Of a stretch of DNA of 64,000 bases, positions 55,044 to 64,000 are shown in pieces. The position numbers and the translations under genes are program-made. Origin of the DNA: Branchipolynoe longqiensis (lineage: Eukaryota > Annelida > Polychaeta > Phyllodocida > Polynoidae); contig CM059187.1 in NCBI GenBank assembly GCA_030323885.1, positions 128,197,525 through 128,261,524 of the forward strand. The letters are read 5' to 3'. Within the stretch, counting starts at the first letter, position 1. Each line of letters opens with the position of its first letter. Below the pieces are notes generated by a model. It was not told where the DNA came from and searched no databases. It saw only the letters and a list, made by a program, of their open reading frames with translations.

Positions 55044-56404
55044 TGTATGCAATCATTAGTCTGTAATTGTATATTCACAGTATTCAGAGGTTAGAAGCAG
55101 ACATGTGGAAGAAAAGTATTGAACCTGGATACAACTGGTTCGTGATTAATTCTACGCGGCCTATTGGTAAATCGGATGCATTCGCCTGGTTCCCCAGCCT
55201 TCTCACGCTACAAACAGTGCTACAGGGGCAGTTTCAACGGGAACCATCACACATGTCCAATGGGAATCGTACTGTCCAGATACATGACTAACCCTTTGTA
55301 ACCATCTGTAAAAAAGGCAAAGGGACCTGCATAGATCAACCCTCACCCGTCTAATTAAAAAATATCCAAAATGTTGTCTGGCGAAAATGGCAACGATCAG
55401 AGGAATCTGTGTGTTTGGTTCAAATCGGGATTTTATTTCATGTGTATGTACTGGGTTTTCTACCAGGTCTACTAGGTTTTAAACTCACTCACGGTAAGCA
55501 TATTCATTGATTGATCTCTACCACGATTGCCTTGTAGTGGGATCCTTATCGAATTGGAGCCTGAAACCCTTTGGAAATGTGCTATGCATTTGAAATTGTT
55601 TCAATATTGATAAGCTTGGCTTAGTCGGTTCAGGCACCTCCAGTTATACTAGATTCTAAGTAAGGGTACTTTTTAAAATTTTATTACATCACCTATGACC
55701 ACAATGGGGTAGTGCAGAAAAACAACTTTTGGTGTTTTTGTTTCTCTCCAAATTAATATTATTGCCGAATAATTACGATACACCGCAGATCTCATGAGCT
55801 TACCCTCGAGTCTCGTTGCCAGATAACCCTCCCGTCTCTGGCTGCACCTTCGGGAAGACTTATCTGCCTACCAGATCCCTGAGCACACTCAAGAGGGAAG
55901 GGTACAATCTTTAACTATATGATTGATTAATTGGTTGATTAGGACTGTACATCCAAGGAATATCTGAGGTCATGTGACAGCGTTTGCGAAGGCTGAGAAT
56001 GTGTGTTTGGGGGGGGGGGGGAGGGGGAGGGGGGGCGGAAGTCAAACAGCAAAGAAAACCAGCAGGATACAACTTGGCCAGAGCTTGAATTTCTTCTGCT
56101 TTATCAAAGAATATAGAAAAAGAACACGCATCAATTCATGCCCTGCTTCTTGGTCATTCTCATTTCCCTTCATCTGCCGTTAGATCATTCTGTACGTCTT
56201 TCTTAATCGCCGCAGACTATTTCTGTCCATCCATTGTTTCTCACAAGCTTCCCGCCCCTCCTCCACCTTCCCTAGAGAAAAACACACACCTTGAAGAACA
56301 CATAAAGAAACCCCTTATTAACTAGGAGCCATGAAACCACGTATAACCTATAGGCTGGCAGGAGGAGGTGTGTTACTAGGGTCCGGACAAGGGTTACTAC
56401 TCGA
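55043..56404. other. Non-coding stretch, nothing recognised
   Basis: Short frames at 55067-55291 and 55974-56183 show no domain. A G-rich run lies at about 56008-56036. No repeat family supported. Confidence 0.4.
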
Positions 56405-56900
56405 CCTCTTGCCCCCCCCCCCCCCCTTCCTCCCTCTCCATGTCCCCCCCCCCCCCTTCTCCTCCTCCTCTTCCTCCTTCCCCTCCACCGTCCTACCCCT
56501 ATCTTCCCCGTCTCCACTCTTCCTCGTTCAATTTCCCAGTCTTCCGCCTCCTACCCCCGCCCAAGAACACCCTTCCTCTCTCGCACACCCTCCCCTCCCC
56601 CTGTCTCCTAGTATCCTCTCCCCCTGCACCCTCCCCCCCCCCCTTGCCTTCACCCCTGCACCCTCCCACTGCACCCTACCCCTGCACCCCCCCCCCTCTC
56701 CGCTGCACCCTCACCCTTCCACCCACCCTTCCCGCTTCCCCTCACTCCACCTCTCCCCCCCCTCCCCCTCTCTACTTCCCCTCTCCATCCCCCAAATGCC
56801 CCCTCCCGCCTGCCCCCCCCCCCTTCCCCCAACCCCACGCTAGTACTCCAATGTACACATATCATCAACCCAGCCAGCTCCCACCCCCCATCACCACATG
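56405..56900. repeat. C/CT-rich low-complexity tract
   Basis: Long poly-C runs (56409-56426, 56445-56456, 56632-56643 and others) separated by CCTCC-type words. Pro/Ser-rich frames here are compositional. Confidence 0.9.
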
Positions 56901-57278
56901 ACATTCCAGCACTGTGAGGCTTCCTTCCCACATCTCCCCACAAAATGGCCGTATTAATAAGCAGTAATTAAGCACCTGTTTTTACTTTCCTCATCTGTGC
57001 CCCCTTCCATCTCTTGTTCTTTGGGGCACCGTTTTTATATCATTATTATTATTATTTTATTATTATATTTTATATTTTTGGGTAAATACGCGCCCGCTCA
57101 GGCCTTGTGCTTTATTTCTCTCCATCCCTTTGAAGGATTCCATTCAGTTTAGACAGCGTATTGTTTGAAGAGCAGAGAAGGACACACACAAAAAGCTGTG
57201 TAAGTTAGGAGGCGGGAGGGTTTCTCGAAAACAAGTGACGATGAGTAGTGTTAAATATGGGCTGCGTAGCAGGCATGG
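56901..57278. other. Non-coding spacer, nothing recognised
   Basis: Includes ATTATTATT runs near 57040-57070. Confidence 0.35.
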
Positions 57279-57637
57279 TGTATAGTCGACTGCTGGCGGT
57301 GTGAGTGGTGTGGACAGGCTAATAAGAAATCAATACAGGTAAGGAAGGAAAGTAGATAAAGAGTGAAAGGTAGGAGAGTGAGACTCTCTCATTTATTACC
57401 TTTATAGGTTCCAGAACAAGATGGTGGTGATCACATGATCCAATCTTCCAATCCCTACCATGCATTCCTGTAACCACCACTGAGGGTTCAATATCCCTGT
57501 TGCCAAGGCATGGTTAGGTCTGTCTCTGGGGCAGGGATCCATAAATAACTCTAGAGGGGAGGGGGTATGTGAGGCAACTTCTCAACGACCGTCCACCTAA
57601 GAAGTGACACTCTTCCTGTATACTATTTTACTATACA
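57279..57637 (-). mobile_element. LTR of an LTR retrotransposon, diverged relative
   Basis: 359 bp. The plus-strand left end is TGTATAGTCGAC and the right end ACTATACA, giving an 8-bp inverted terminus TGTATAGT/ACTATACA. In reverse orientation its AATAAATGAGAGAGTCTCAC, CTACCTTTCACTCTTTAT and CCTGTATTGATTTC match the R-U5 region of the 5206 LTR, although the first halves differ. No primer-binding site or internal region adjoins, so it could be a solo LTR. No clear TSD. Confidence 0.68.
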
Positions 57638-57834
57638 CTTTCTATATTTATGAGTAATAGCATACCAACTCCACATATCCCTCATATGCCTTTGGTTTTA
57701 TATATTACCATTTTATAGACAAGTTGCAATTTATTATAGTAGAGTTCATATATCCCATATCTCATAATATCGGAAAATTGTACAATGGGTTGTGCTGGGT
57801 AGCGTGCTGTGGTCTAGCTTTAGTTATGGGAATT

Positions 57835-58030
57835 ATTGTTTGTTTATTTCTCTGTTTGAGATTTAGGTCCTGGGTATCATGTAAGGTCATATCAGGACTG
57901 GTACTGACTTGTGACAGTGTGCACTCATGGCGACTTTACAGTGTTATCCCTACTAGGAGACCAGGCTGCCAAAACCATGACCTGATTTCCCACTCAATAA
58001 CACTATCCTTATACTACCTCACCAATGCTT
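57835..58030 (-). mobile_element. S1 SINE, 3' part
   Basis: Reverse copy: TATTGTTTGTTTATTTCTC, AAGGTCATATCAGGACTGG, GCCAAAACCATGACCTGA, ending in the ACACTATCCTTATACTACC equivalent. It lacks the head and middle. Confidence 0.8.
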
Positions 58031-58289
58031 GATAAAGGCATTGTGTGTCTTCCATGAAGGCAGTTGCCAGTGTTGATAATAACAATAAATCGCTAATAAT
58101 CATAAGGTAAAAGTGTCCCAATATCGTCTGATTTCTGGTTAGCTAATGTCGGCTGGGTGTATCGATCGGGACACCATGGTGCATTAAATATTTGTGTAGG
58201 GGGGGGGGGCGAACATCTGAAGAAATTCCTCTGCTTATAGCAGTTATTTTACAGCTGCAGTCCAGTGATAGTGATACTGAGTGTGTGCT
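58031..58289. other. Non-coding spacer
   Basis: Poly-G run at 58200-58209. Nothing else supported. Confidence 0.35.
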
Positions 58290-59065
58290 CTTTTTTAGAG
58301 ATTAATATGTTAAGTTGATTGTTATAATTAATCTTACTTTATTTTGAAGTAAGGTTTATTATGACTGGTTCACGTCGGAGATATTTAAATTGAAACATGC
58401 TAAATTAATTTTAGTGTGCGTCTTCAAATTCTGACAGCCTCAACAGTTTTCCGTGAAATTGGTTTAGGATTCCGATAAATGCAGAAATATATGTGTAAGA
58501 AGCACATCCGTATCTAATATACGAGTCAGCCTCACGAAAATGGGCCAATTGGTGGTCAATTGAAGATGTCGGCATCGCAATTCTTAAAAGTGTAGTGCAT
58601 TTCTTTGTTTCATATTAAATACAAATGAGGTTGTTGTATTATCTCGACCTTTACATTCAGGATAAATTTAAAGACTTTCCAACACCTCTGTCAATGCTAA
58701 ACTACAATTATACCGATCGACGCCGACATCCAATGATCGACGCCGACAACTTTACCAGATGTCGGCGTCGCAATTCTTAAAGTGTGGTGTATTTCTTTGT
58801 TTTATATTAAATTATCCTAGAAACAAATAAGGTTGTTGTATTTTCTCGACCTTTACATTCAGGATAAATTTAAGGACTTTCCAACACCTCTGTCAATGCT
58901 AAACTATAATTATACCGAGTGACGCCGACATCCAATGATCGACGCCAACAACTTCCTCCAATTGGCCCATTTTCGTGTGGCTGACCCATACACATGTATG
59001 ATCAAATCTCCTTGATTATTTTTGTTTGGGAAAATTGATGCTTTCGTTGGGCTATGTACCTTTAA
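58290..59065 (-). mobile_element. M2 element split by another TIR element
   Basis: The left part (58290-58524) has AATCTTACTTTATTTTGAAG, AGATATTTAAATTGAAACAT and AAATGCAGAAATATATGTG, in reverse M2 order. After the insert, ATGATCAAATCTCCTTG and GATGCTTTCGTTGGGCTATG lead to the terminus ending CTTTAA. Confidence 0.78.
58525..58985. mobile_element. TIR element with GTCAGCCTCACGAAAATGGG ends
   Basis: About 461 bp with 28-bp inverted ends (one mismatch): GTCAGCCTCACGAAAATGGG… and …CCCATTTTCGTGTGGCTGAC. The interior is a direct duplication of ~190 bp (each copy begins GATGTCGGC, holds CTCGACCTTTACATTCAGGA, and ends TCCAATGATCGACGCC). Flanking ATAC on both sides (58519-58522, 58988-58991) may be a TSD with a 2-bp offset. 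Confidence 0.8.
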
Positions 59066-59100
59066 CGTAATATCTGATTTGATATCTAGTAGCATACGGA

Positions 59101-59432
59101 CCAGACGGGATGGCCGAATGAGTTAGAGCATCCGTCTCCCGTGTTGGTAGATCGTGGGGTCATGGGGTCAAACCCTGGTCGAGTCAAACCAATGACTTAA
59201 AAATTGATGCTTGTCACTTCCTAGCCTGGCGCTCGGCATTATTAGGATAGGGCAAGGAATGGTTGGGTCAGTGTCAGGATAATGTGACTGAGTGGGATCA
59301 GGTCATGGTGCTGGCAGCCTGGTCTTCCAGTTGGGCAGCACTATAAAGTCACCATGAGTGCGCACTGTCACAAGTCGGTACTCGTCCTGATATGACCTTA
59401 GATGTTGCTAGGACGTAAAACAACAACAAAGA
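59101..59432 (+). mobile_element. S1 SINE, full length
   Basis: Head AGACGGGATGGCCGAATGAG, B box GGGGTCAAACCC, complete body, and a tail TAAAACAACAACAAAG. AGTAGCA occurs on both flanks (about 59088 and 59438), a possible short TSD. Confidence 0.9.
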
Positions 59433-60955
59433 AAAGTAGCAGACGACAATTGAATGACGCCCAGACAAGGGTTGTGAAGTGGGCGGGGTGAGAGGTGTGG
59501 TGTGTGGCGTGAGGTGTGAGGTGTGAGGTGTGCGGTGTGAGGTGTGAGTTGTATGAATAATAATCTAAAAACTAAAAGACACCACCACCACTACCACCAC
59601 TCCTTTCAGTTTCAGTCCTTAAAAGCGCAACAGGCCTGAGCAAACCGAAACGAGGCTTGCTACCTGCTGCCTACATGTCTGCATAGACCTCCGGCCAATT
59701 GGCCGATTTTAAGACTATTTTTAAATTCTCTCTCCTCCTGACCGTCACAACCACCATCGTGCCCGTGACACCAAACTCACACAAAAATGTCCGTCCAAAA
59801 TATAAACATCCGGTCCAGTTGGCATCTCAGGAAAGTTATCCCACCGCCAATAGTTGTCACGTGAAATGAATTGACATATATTCACACTATGATCATGTGA
59901 TGCGGTTTCAATCAGCGGCAACATACAAAAGAGAGTCTTATTAATATTTCTGTGAGAAGTGGCGCTTAGAGAAATGGGAGCTCCCCCCCCCCCCAACACA
60001 CACGCACACGCACACGCACACGCACACGCACACGCGCGCACACACTCTCCATTGTTCCCAGCTTTCAGACCCCGTAAGTTGACCACACTAATATTCCATT
60101 TAAAATAAAATAATGCCTGTAATGATAGTCACGTGCATCTCTAAATATAAACCAGGTATGGCAACGGTAGCAGGGAAATCATTTTTCCGGAGTTAAATTA
60201 ACATTTTAATTTGCCCCATATGAAAACAACAAAAAAGATGAATTTAGATTAATTATGCTTGCCTAACCGGGGTGGGGTGGTCTGAATACGGAGTTTCGGC
60301 CAGTCTAAATCATCGTCACTCCGTACGCCTTAAGTGTCGGCAGATATCGTCCTGTGACATTTTCTCGGGCAGTGTGATCGTTGATCCGCCTAAACTGATT
60401 GTACCAATTAGACAGCTCGCCTTAACGATGCAATAGTGCCGATCCTCACCATTAACGGTGCCTAATACCTGCGGGCCAGGCGCGTGTGTGGGTGGTGTAT
60501 ATGGTGTGGTGGTGGGAACGTCAGACAGATGCCCGGATGGGAGCAGCGCCTGTCACTAACAGTTCAACGAGCGACACATGAGCAGACGACATTTGAAACA
60601 TCGGCTCCAAATTAGAGCATCGGCGATCCATCCAGAGCTCCGCCGAGTATTCAACATTCTCGCTTCATATGCACCTTTCATGCACAGTATCGGTATCTGA
60701 CGTGGGGTGGAAGTGGGGATCTGGGTTCGCTTTCTGTGTATGAAATGGATTTGGTAATTTCTGCTGAGGTTATGTGGTTAATTAGTAGTAGTAACTCAGG
60801 CCCACTCGTGGTTCTTTAATAATTACAGCGTCACAAGCGGTGTCCAAATGAACTAATCACCCGCCGATGGTATTTATATATTTGTGTCGCTGTAACCAAG
60901 CTCCTACTGAATCACTTCGCTACGATCGTGAGCTGGTCTTTTTTAAAGTCTTAGG

Positions 60956-60956
<1 letters not shown>
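59433..60956. other. Non-coding stretch with small microsatellites
   Basis: (GAGGTGTG)n at about 59496-59548 and a poly-C run followed by (ACACGC)n at 59985-60045. The remainder is unique-looking. A TAATTA-containing stretch lies at about 60776-60860. No gene supported. Confidence 0.4.

Positions 60957-61004
<48 letters not shown>
60957..61004. repeat. (TA)n microsatellite
   Basis: About 22 TA units, directly upstream of a small MITE. Confidence 0.93.
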
Positions 61005-61005
<1 letters not shown>

Positions 61006-61007
61006 TA

Positions 61008-61254
61008 TGTCTCAAAAGGTGATAACTCTTCTTTTTTTTTGTCCATTGTAACGATTGACACAAAACAGCACAGAACCAGGTACATTGAAAACACACGGAT
61101 ATTTGCATAAAATCAATATGTATTTTATTGGGATTATGAAACACCATGTAAAAAACAAATCAGTTAATCCTGAGCAAATGCATAAGCAGATAATATGTTG
61201 ATCGTTACAATGGACAAAGTTCTGTCCCATATTGCTTAGCACCTTTTGGGACAG
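61008..61254. mobile_element. Tc1/mariner-like MITE
   Basis: About 247 bp. Left end TGTCTCAAAAGGTGATAAC; right end (reverse) CTGTCCCAAAAGGTGCTAAG. Inner arms pair through GTCCATTGTAACGAT and ATCGTTACAATGGAC. The CTGTCCCAAAAG end is of Tc1/mariner style, and its location in TA-rich DNA fits TA targeting. Confidence 0.7.
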
Positions 61255-61862
61255 TCTCAGATATATATGACATGTACATGGTGGTGCATGTCTTATATAT
61301 ATATATATATATTTATTGTGCGCGCACGTGACAATTTCAATGTGCGCCTTTAAGTTCCATTCCCCATGTAACACTTGGTGTTTATAGTGATGAAGAGTGT
61401 GTATGTGGGGGGGGGGGGGGAGGGTCGGCGTGGGTAGAAGGGTATCTGTTGCCTAGAAACGCTTCCTGCATGCAATAGCAATTAAAACCACAGACTATCC
61501 ATACCATTAAATAGCCATGAAACCACAGAAGGTATTATTAACATTAAAGTAAATGGTGTCGTGTATGTTTTTACTACCATCCTTAAAGTCTTCCACTGGC
61601 GTTAGGCGTGGTTAATATTATCCCCTTATTAAATTCTGGTGTTAATTGGTTGCATTAGTATATTTCAACAAGCCTATCGGAACTTTCCTCACTGTGCTTG
61701 TGCAAGTATCCAAGCAGTTGGTTTGAACGTGGCAAATCAGTCGCATTGCTACCCACTGGTGCCGTATTGTTTCGTCTAAAAATATAGTTAATACCGCTTG
61801 TATTTTTCATCCCAATATGAACTCATAGTTAATCCCGTCACCGTGTATATATAACATGGCTA
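61255..61862. other. Non-coding spacer
   Basis: Short TA run at 61293-61312, G run at 61409-61420. No gene seen. Confidence 0.35.
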
Positions 61863-62110
61863 CTCATCATCATCATCATGTCGGCCGCGATGCGACAAAG
61901 ACTGCTTTCATGACTTCACTGTCGCTCTCCTTTGTGCGGTTGTACATTTCATGAAAGCTGCCTGCAAATGTGTTTAAGTGCTGCTGGCTTTTGCAAGTTA
62001 CCAGCGGCACTCTCTCGGGGAGCAAATTGAGGTCTCACACCGGCAAGAACATGCCCAGACAGGCGCAAAACTATTTGTCCCTGCATGGCTACTAAGCAAC
62101 TGATTAGACA
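61863..62110 (-). mobile_element. LINE-like repeat, 5'-truncated
   Basis: Begins with ATCATCATCATCATCATG and GCGACAAAGACTGC, then GTGCTGCTGGCTTTTGCAAG and CTCTCGGGGAGCAAATTG: the reverse of the 3' ~240 bp of the 53373 element. Confidence 0.8.
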
Positions 62111-62863
62111 CCATATCAGAAGTCTGGGTTATGGACATAACCACATGGTTTGGCAATCTGCTGCTCTAGATATATTGTTCAAATATCTCTCTACCACAAC
62201 CCACTATTTTGGGGGGTGAATAATTTATGGACTCATGTATTCAAAGTTGAACCCAAAGCCTTTACTGGCTGCCATCTTGTATTTTTTTTCCATTTCATCC
62301 TCTCCCATTTCATCAAGTATACTTCAATATAGATTAACACTGGATGCTGGAGTCAGCATGCAAACAGAAGCATGTCAGTGATCCGACCATCTGATACTAA
62401 GAGAGGTCCTGTTAACCCCAACCAAAATAATACCTGTATAACTTGTTACACATCTCATATTTCATTCTCATGCACATATTCATATCCTAGCCTCTTTCTG
62501 CCACTTCATATGATTACCACTTCCCATTATACTAATATTAATGTTAATAGTAGACATGATAAGTTGGTGTTTGTTTTGCTAGTCTGGTTATTACTGAGGA
62601 TTATTTATATCACAAGTTATCACACATAGCCTTTGTTTATGCCTTGGACAATGAAGATATATGCATATATTCAAATATTAATTTATCAAAGTTATATTAT
62701 AATCTGTTCCGTTATAGTTTGTATTCTATATTTTATGAGTCATTCTTATATGAAAATAATATAAAGATTGTATTGGGAGGGGGGCCTGATAATGTTTTTT
62801 AATTTCGTTATTCCTATTTTCTCCAGCTAGTAGGCACGTGTACTATATATCATGATACCTTTT

Positions 62864-62899
<36 letters not shown>

Positions 62900-63577
62900 T
62901 CGAGTTTTCTTTTACAGTGTTAAGATATATTCTATATTACACTAGAGATGCATCAGTACTCGTGATTGGTTGCCCTCGGCAAATTGCATATGGCGCTTTT
63001 CAACTGGCGCTGGGACTTGCTGCGTAGAAAGCATCACAGCTAGCATACTCTTTGCGGACACTCAACTTTTTTGTCTCGTCACGAGAAGAGTCCGATGTTC
63101 CTCGATAAGTCGGCCTATTTCTCTTTTTGAGTGGAAAATTCAAGATTATATCCCCCCAAATATATTTTCTAAACACAGCAATTCCCTTCCCACTATTTGA
63201 GTATGTTTCAATTTAGATCTGAAAGTATGTAACACACATTAGCAGTTTATACATTGATTAAAAAGGGTAAGTAATAAGGGTAACTAATTTCTGTTGTTTG
63301 GTATTTAATTTGGATGGGGGAGTCGGTCCTAAGGTGGAGTTTGACGGTAATTAATCGGCCGACAAAGACAATGGAGACGTGGAATGCGCGCCCAATTAAA
63401 GACATTAAGGCGGGCCTTGCACACCAGCTCCAGAAAAATGAGCCTCCCACAAAAATTAAATGTCACCGCTGGAGGAGGATTTCACGATAAAAATCCCATT
63501 GTTTGACTAGTGTAGCCCATTTACACGAAACATAGCACTTGTTTAAAGGCGTTTGTTCTGGTTTGTTCCGATGTCCA
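62111..63577. other. Non-coding stretch
   Basis: (TA)n at about 62868-62896. Short frames at 62372-62629 and 62970-63200 have no recognised domain. 63340-63480 holds GGTAATTAATCGGCCG and other homeodomain-type words in non-repetitive DNA. Confidence 0.4.
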
Positions 63578-63678
63578 CCGGTGCACAGTGGCCGAATCGA
63601 TAGAGCGCAGGCGTCGCGTGCGGGAGATCGGGAGTTCGGTTCCCGGTCGAGTCAAACCAATGACTTATTAAATTGATA
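63578..63678 (+). mobile_element. S1 SINE, 5' part, interrupted at its right
   Basis: The head reads ACAGTGGCCGAATCGATAGA, with B box GTTCGGTTCCC and GTCGAGTCAAACCAATGACT. It ends at TAAATTGATA, where another S1 copy is inserted. The rest presumably lies beyond the window. Confidence 0.85.
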
Positions 63679-63990
63679 CTTGTTTGTTGTTGTTGTTTTA
63701 CGTCCTAGCAACATCTAAGGTCATATCAGGACGTGTACCGACTTGTGACAGTGCGCACTCATGGCGACTTTATAGTGCTGTCCCACTGGGAAACCAGGCC
63801 GCCGGCACCATGACCTGGTATCCCACTCAGTCACATTATCCTGACACTGAGCACACCAGTCCTTGCCCTATCCTAATAATGCCAAGCGCCTGGCTAGGAA
63901 GCGACAAGTATCAATTTTTAAGTCATTGGTTTGACTCGACCGGGACTCGAACCCACGACCCCACGATCTACCAGCACAAGAGACGGACGC
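63679..63990 (-). mobile_element. S1 SINE inserted in another S1 SINE
   Basis: Reverse copy from the (TTG)n-type tail to GAGACGGACGC, slightly truncated at the head. Flanks TAAATTGATA at 63669-63678 and 63991-64000 give a TSD of at least 10 bp (the window ends here). Confidence 0.92.
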
Positions 63991-64000
63991 TAAATTGATA

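Overview
The window is non-coding, repeat-dominated DNA from an animal nuclear genome. I find no intact protein-coding gene: no long ORF outside low-complexity DNA, no recognisable exon series, no rRNA, no functional tRNA gene, no CRISPR array and no operon-like packing. Many tRNA-derived SINEs, several families of short DNA transposons (MITEs), LTR fragments and large micro- and minisatellites point to a metazoan. One SINE (about 32,010-32,325) looks like a tRNA-headed SINE I associate with molluscs, so I favour a mollusc or another lophotrochozoan. That placement is inference.

SINEs. The main family (called S1 here) is about 330 bp. It has a tRNA-like head with A and B boxes, a body that includes TCAGGATAATGTGACTGAG, and an (AAC)n-type tail. 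Around two dozen full, truncated or relic copies lie on both strands; four have clear 10-13 bp target-site duplications (TSDs) and two more have probable ones. A variant shares the head but has a different 3' end. A second family (S2) has a Gln-like tRNA head.

DNA transposons. M1 has five copies with GTCACACTACG-type inverted ends and a 3-bp TTA/TAA duplication, as in PIF/Harbinger. Two of them split S1 SINEs and one splits an M2 element. M2 has ends TTAAAGCTGCATAGTCCGATG-like (21 bp, shown by first and last parts in the entries). M3 is pogo-like (CAGTAAAACCTCTCTAA, TA duplication). M4 is a roughly 720-bp foldback element present twice in inverted orientation. Several single-copy inverted-repeat elements occur at 32.4, 39.2, 40.9, 58.5 and 61.0 kb.

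Retroelements. A decayed DIRS-type tyrosine-recombinase retrotransposon lies at 2.6-3.7 kb. Related LTRs lie at 5.2 kb (+), 10 kb (-) and 57.3 kb (-). A LINE-like repeat with a (TGA)n tail lies at 53.4 kb inside a 14-bp duplication, with further pieces at 24.7 and 61.9 kb.

Satellites. Major arrays are at 4.2-5.2 kb (about 14-bp units), 13.3-13.9 kb (eleven 56-bp units without an indel), 20.7-21.6 kb (27-bp units), 21.8-22.25 kb (ACC-rich), 26.5-27.0 kb (7-bp G-rich units), 27.3-27.6 kb (CCTG-like), and 49.9-51.25 / 51.8-52.2 kb (C-rich then G-rich). Most long reading frames in the window are by-products of these arrays. The nesting gives a relative chronology: S1 and M2 insertions came first, and M1 transposed later into them.
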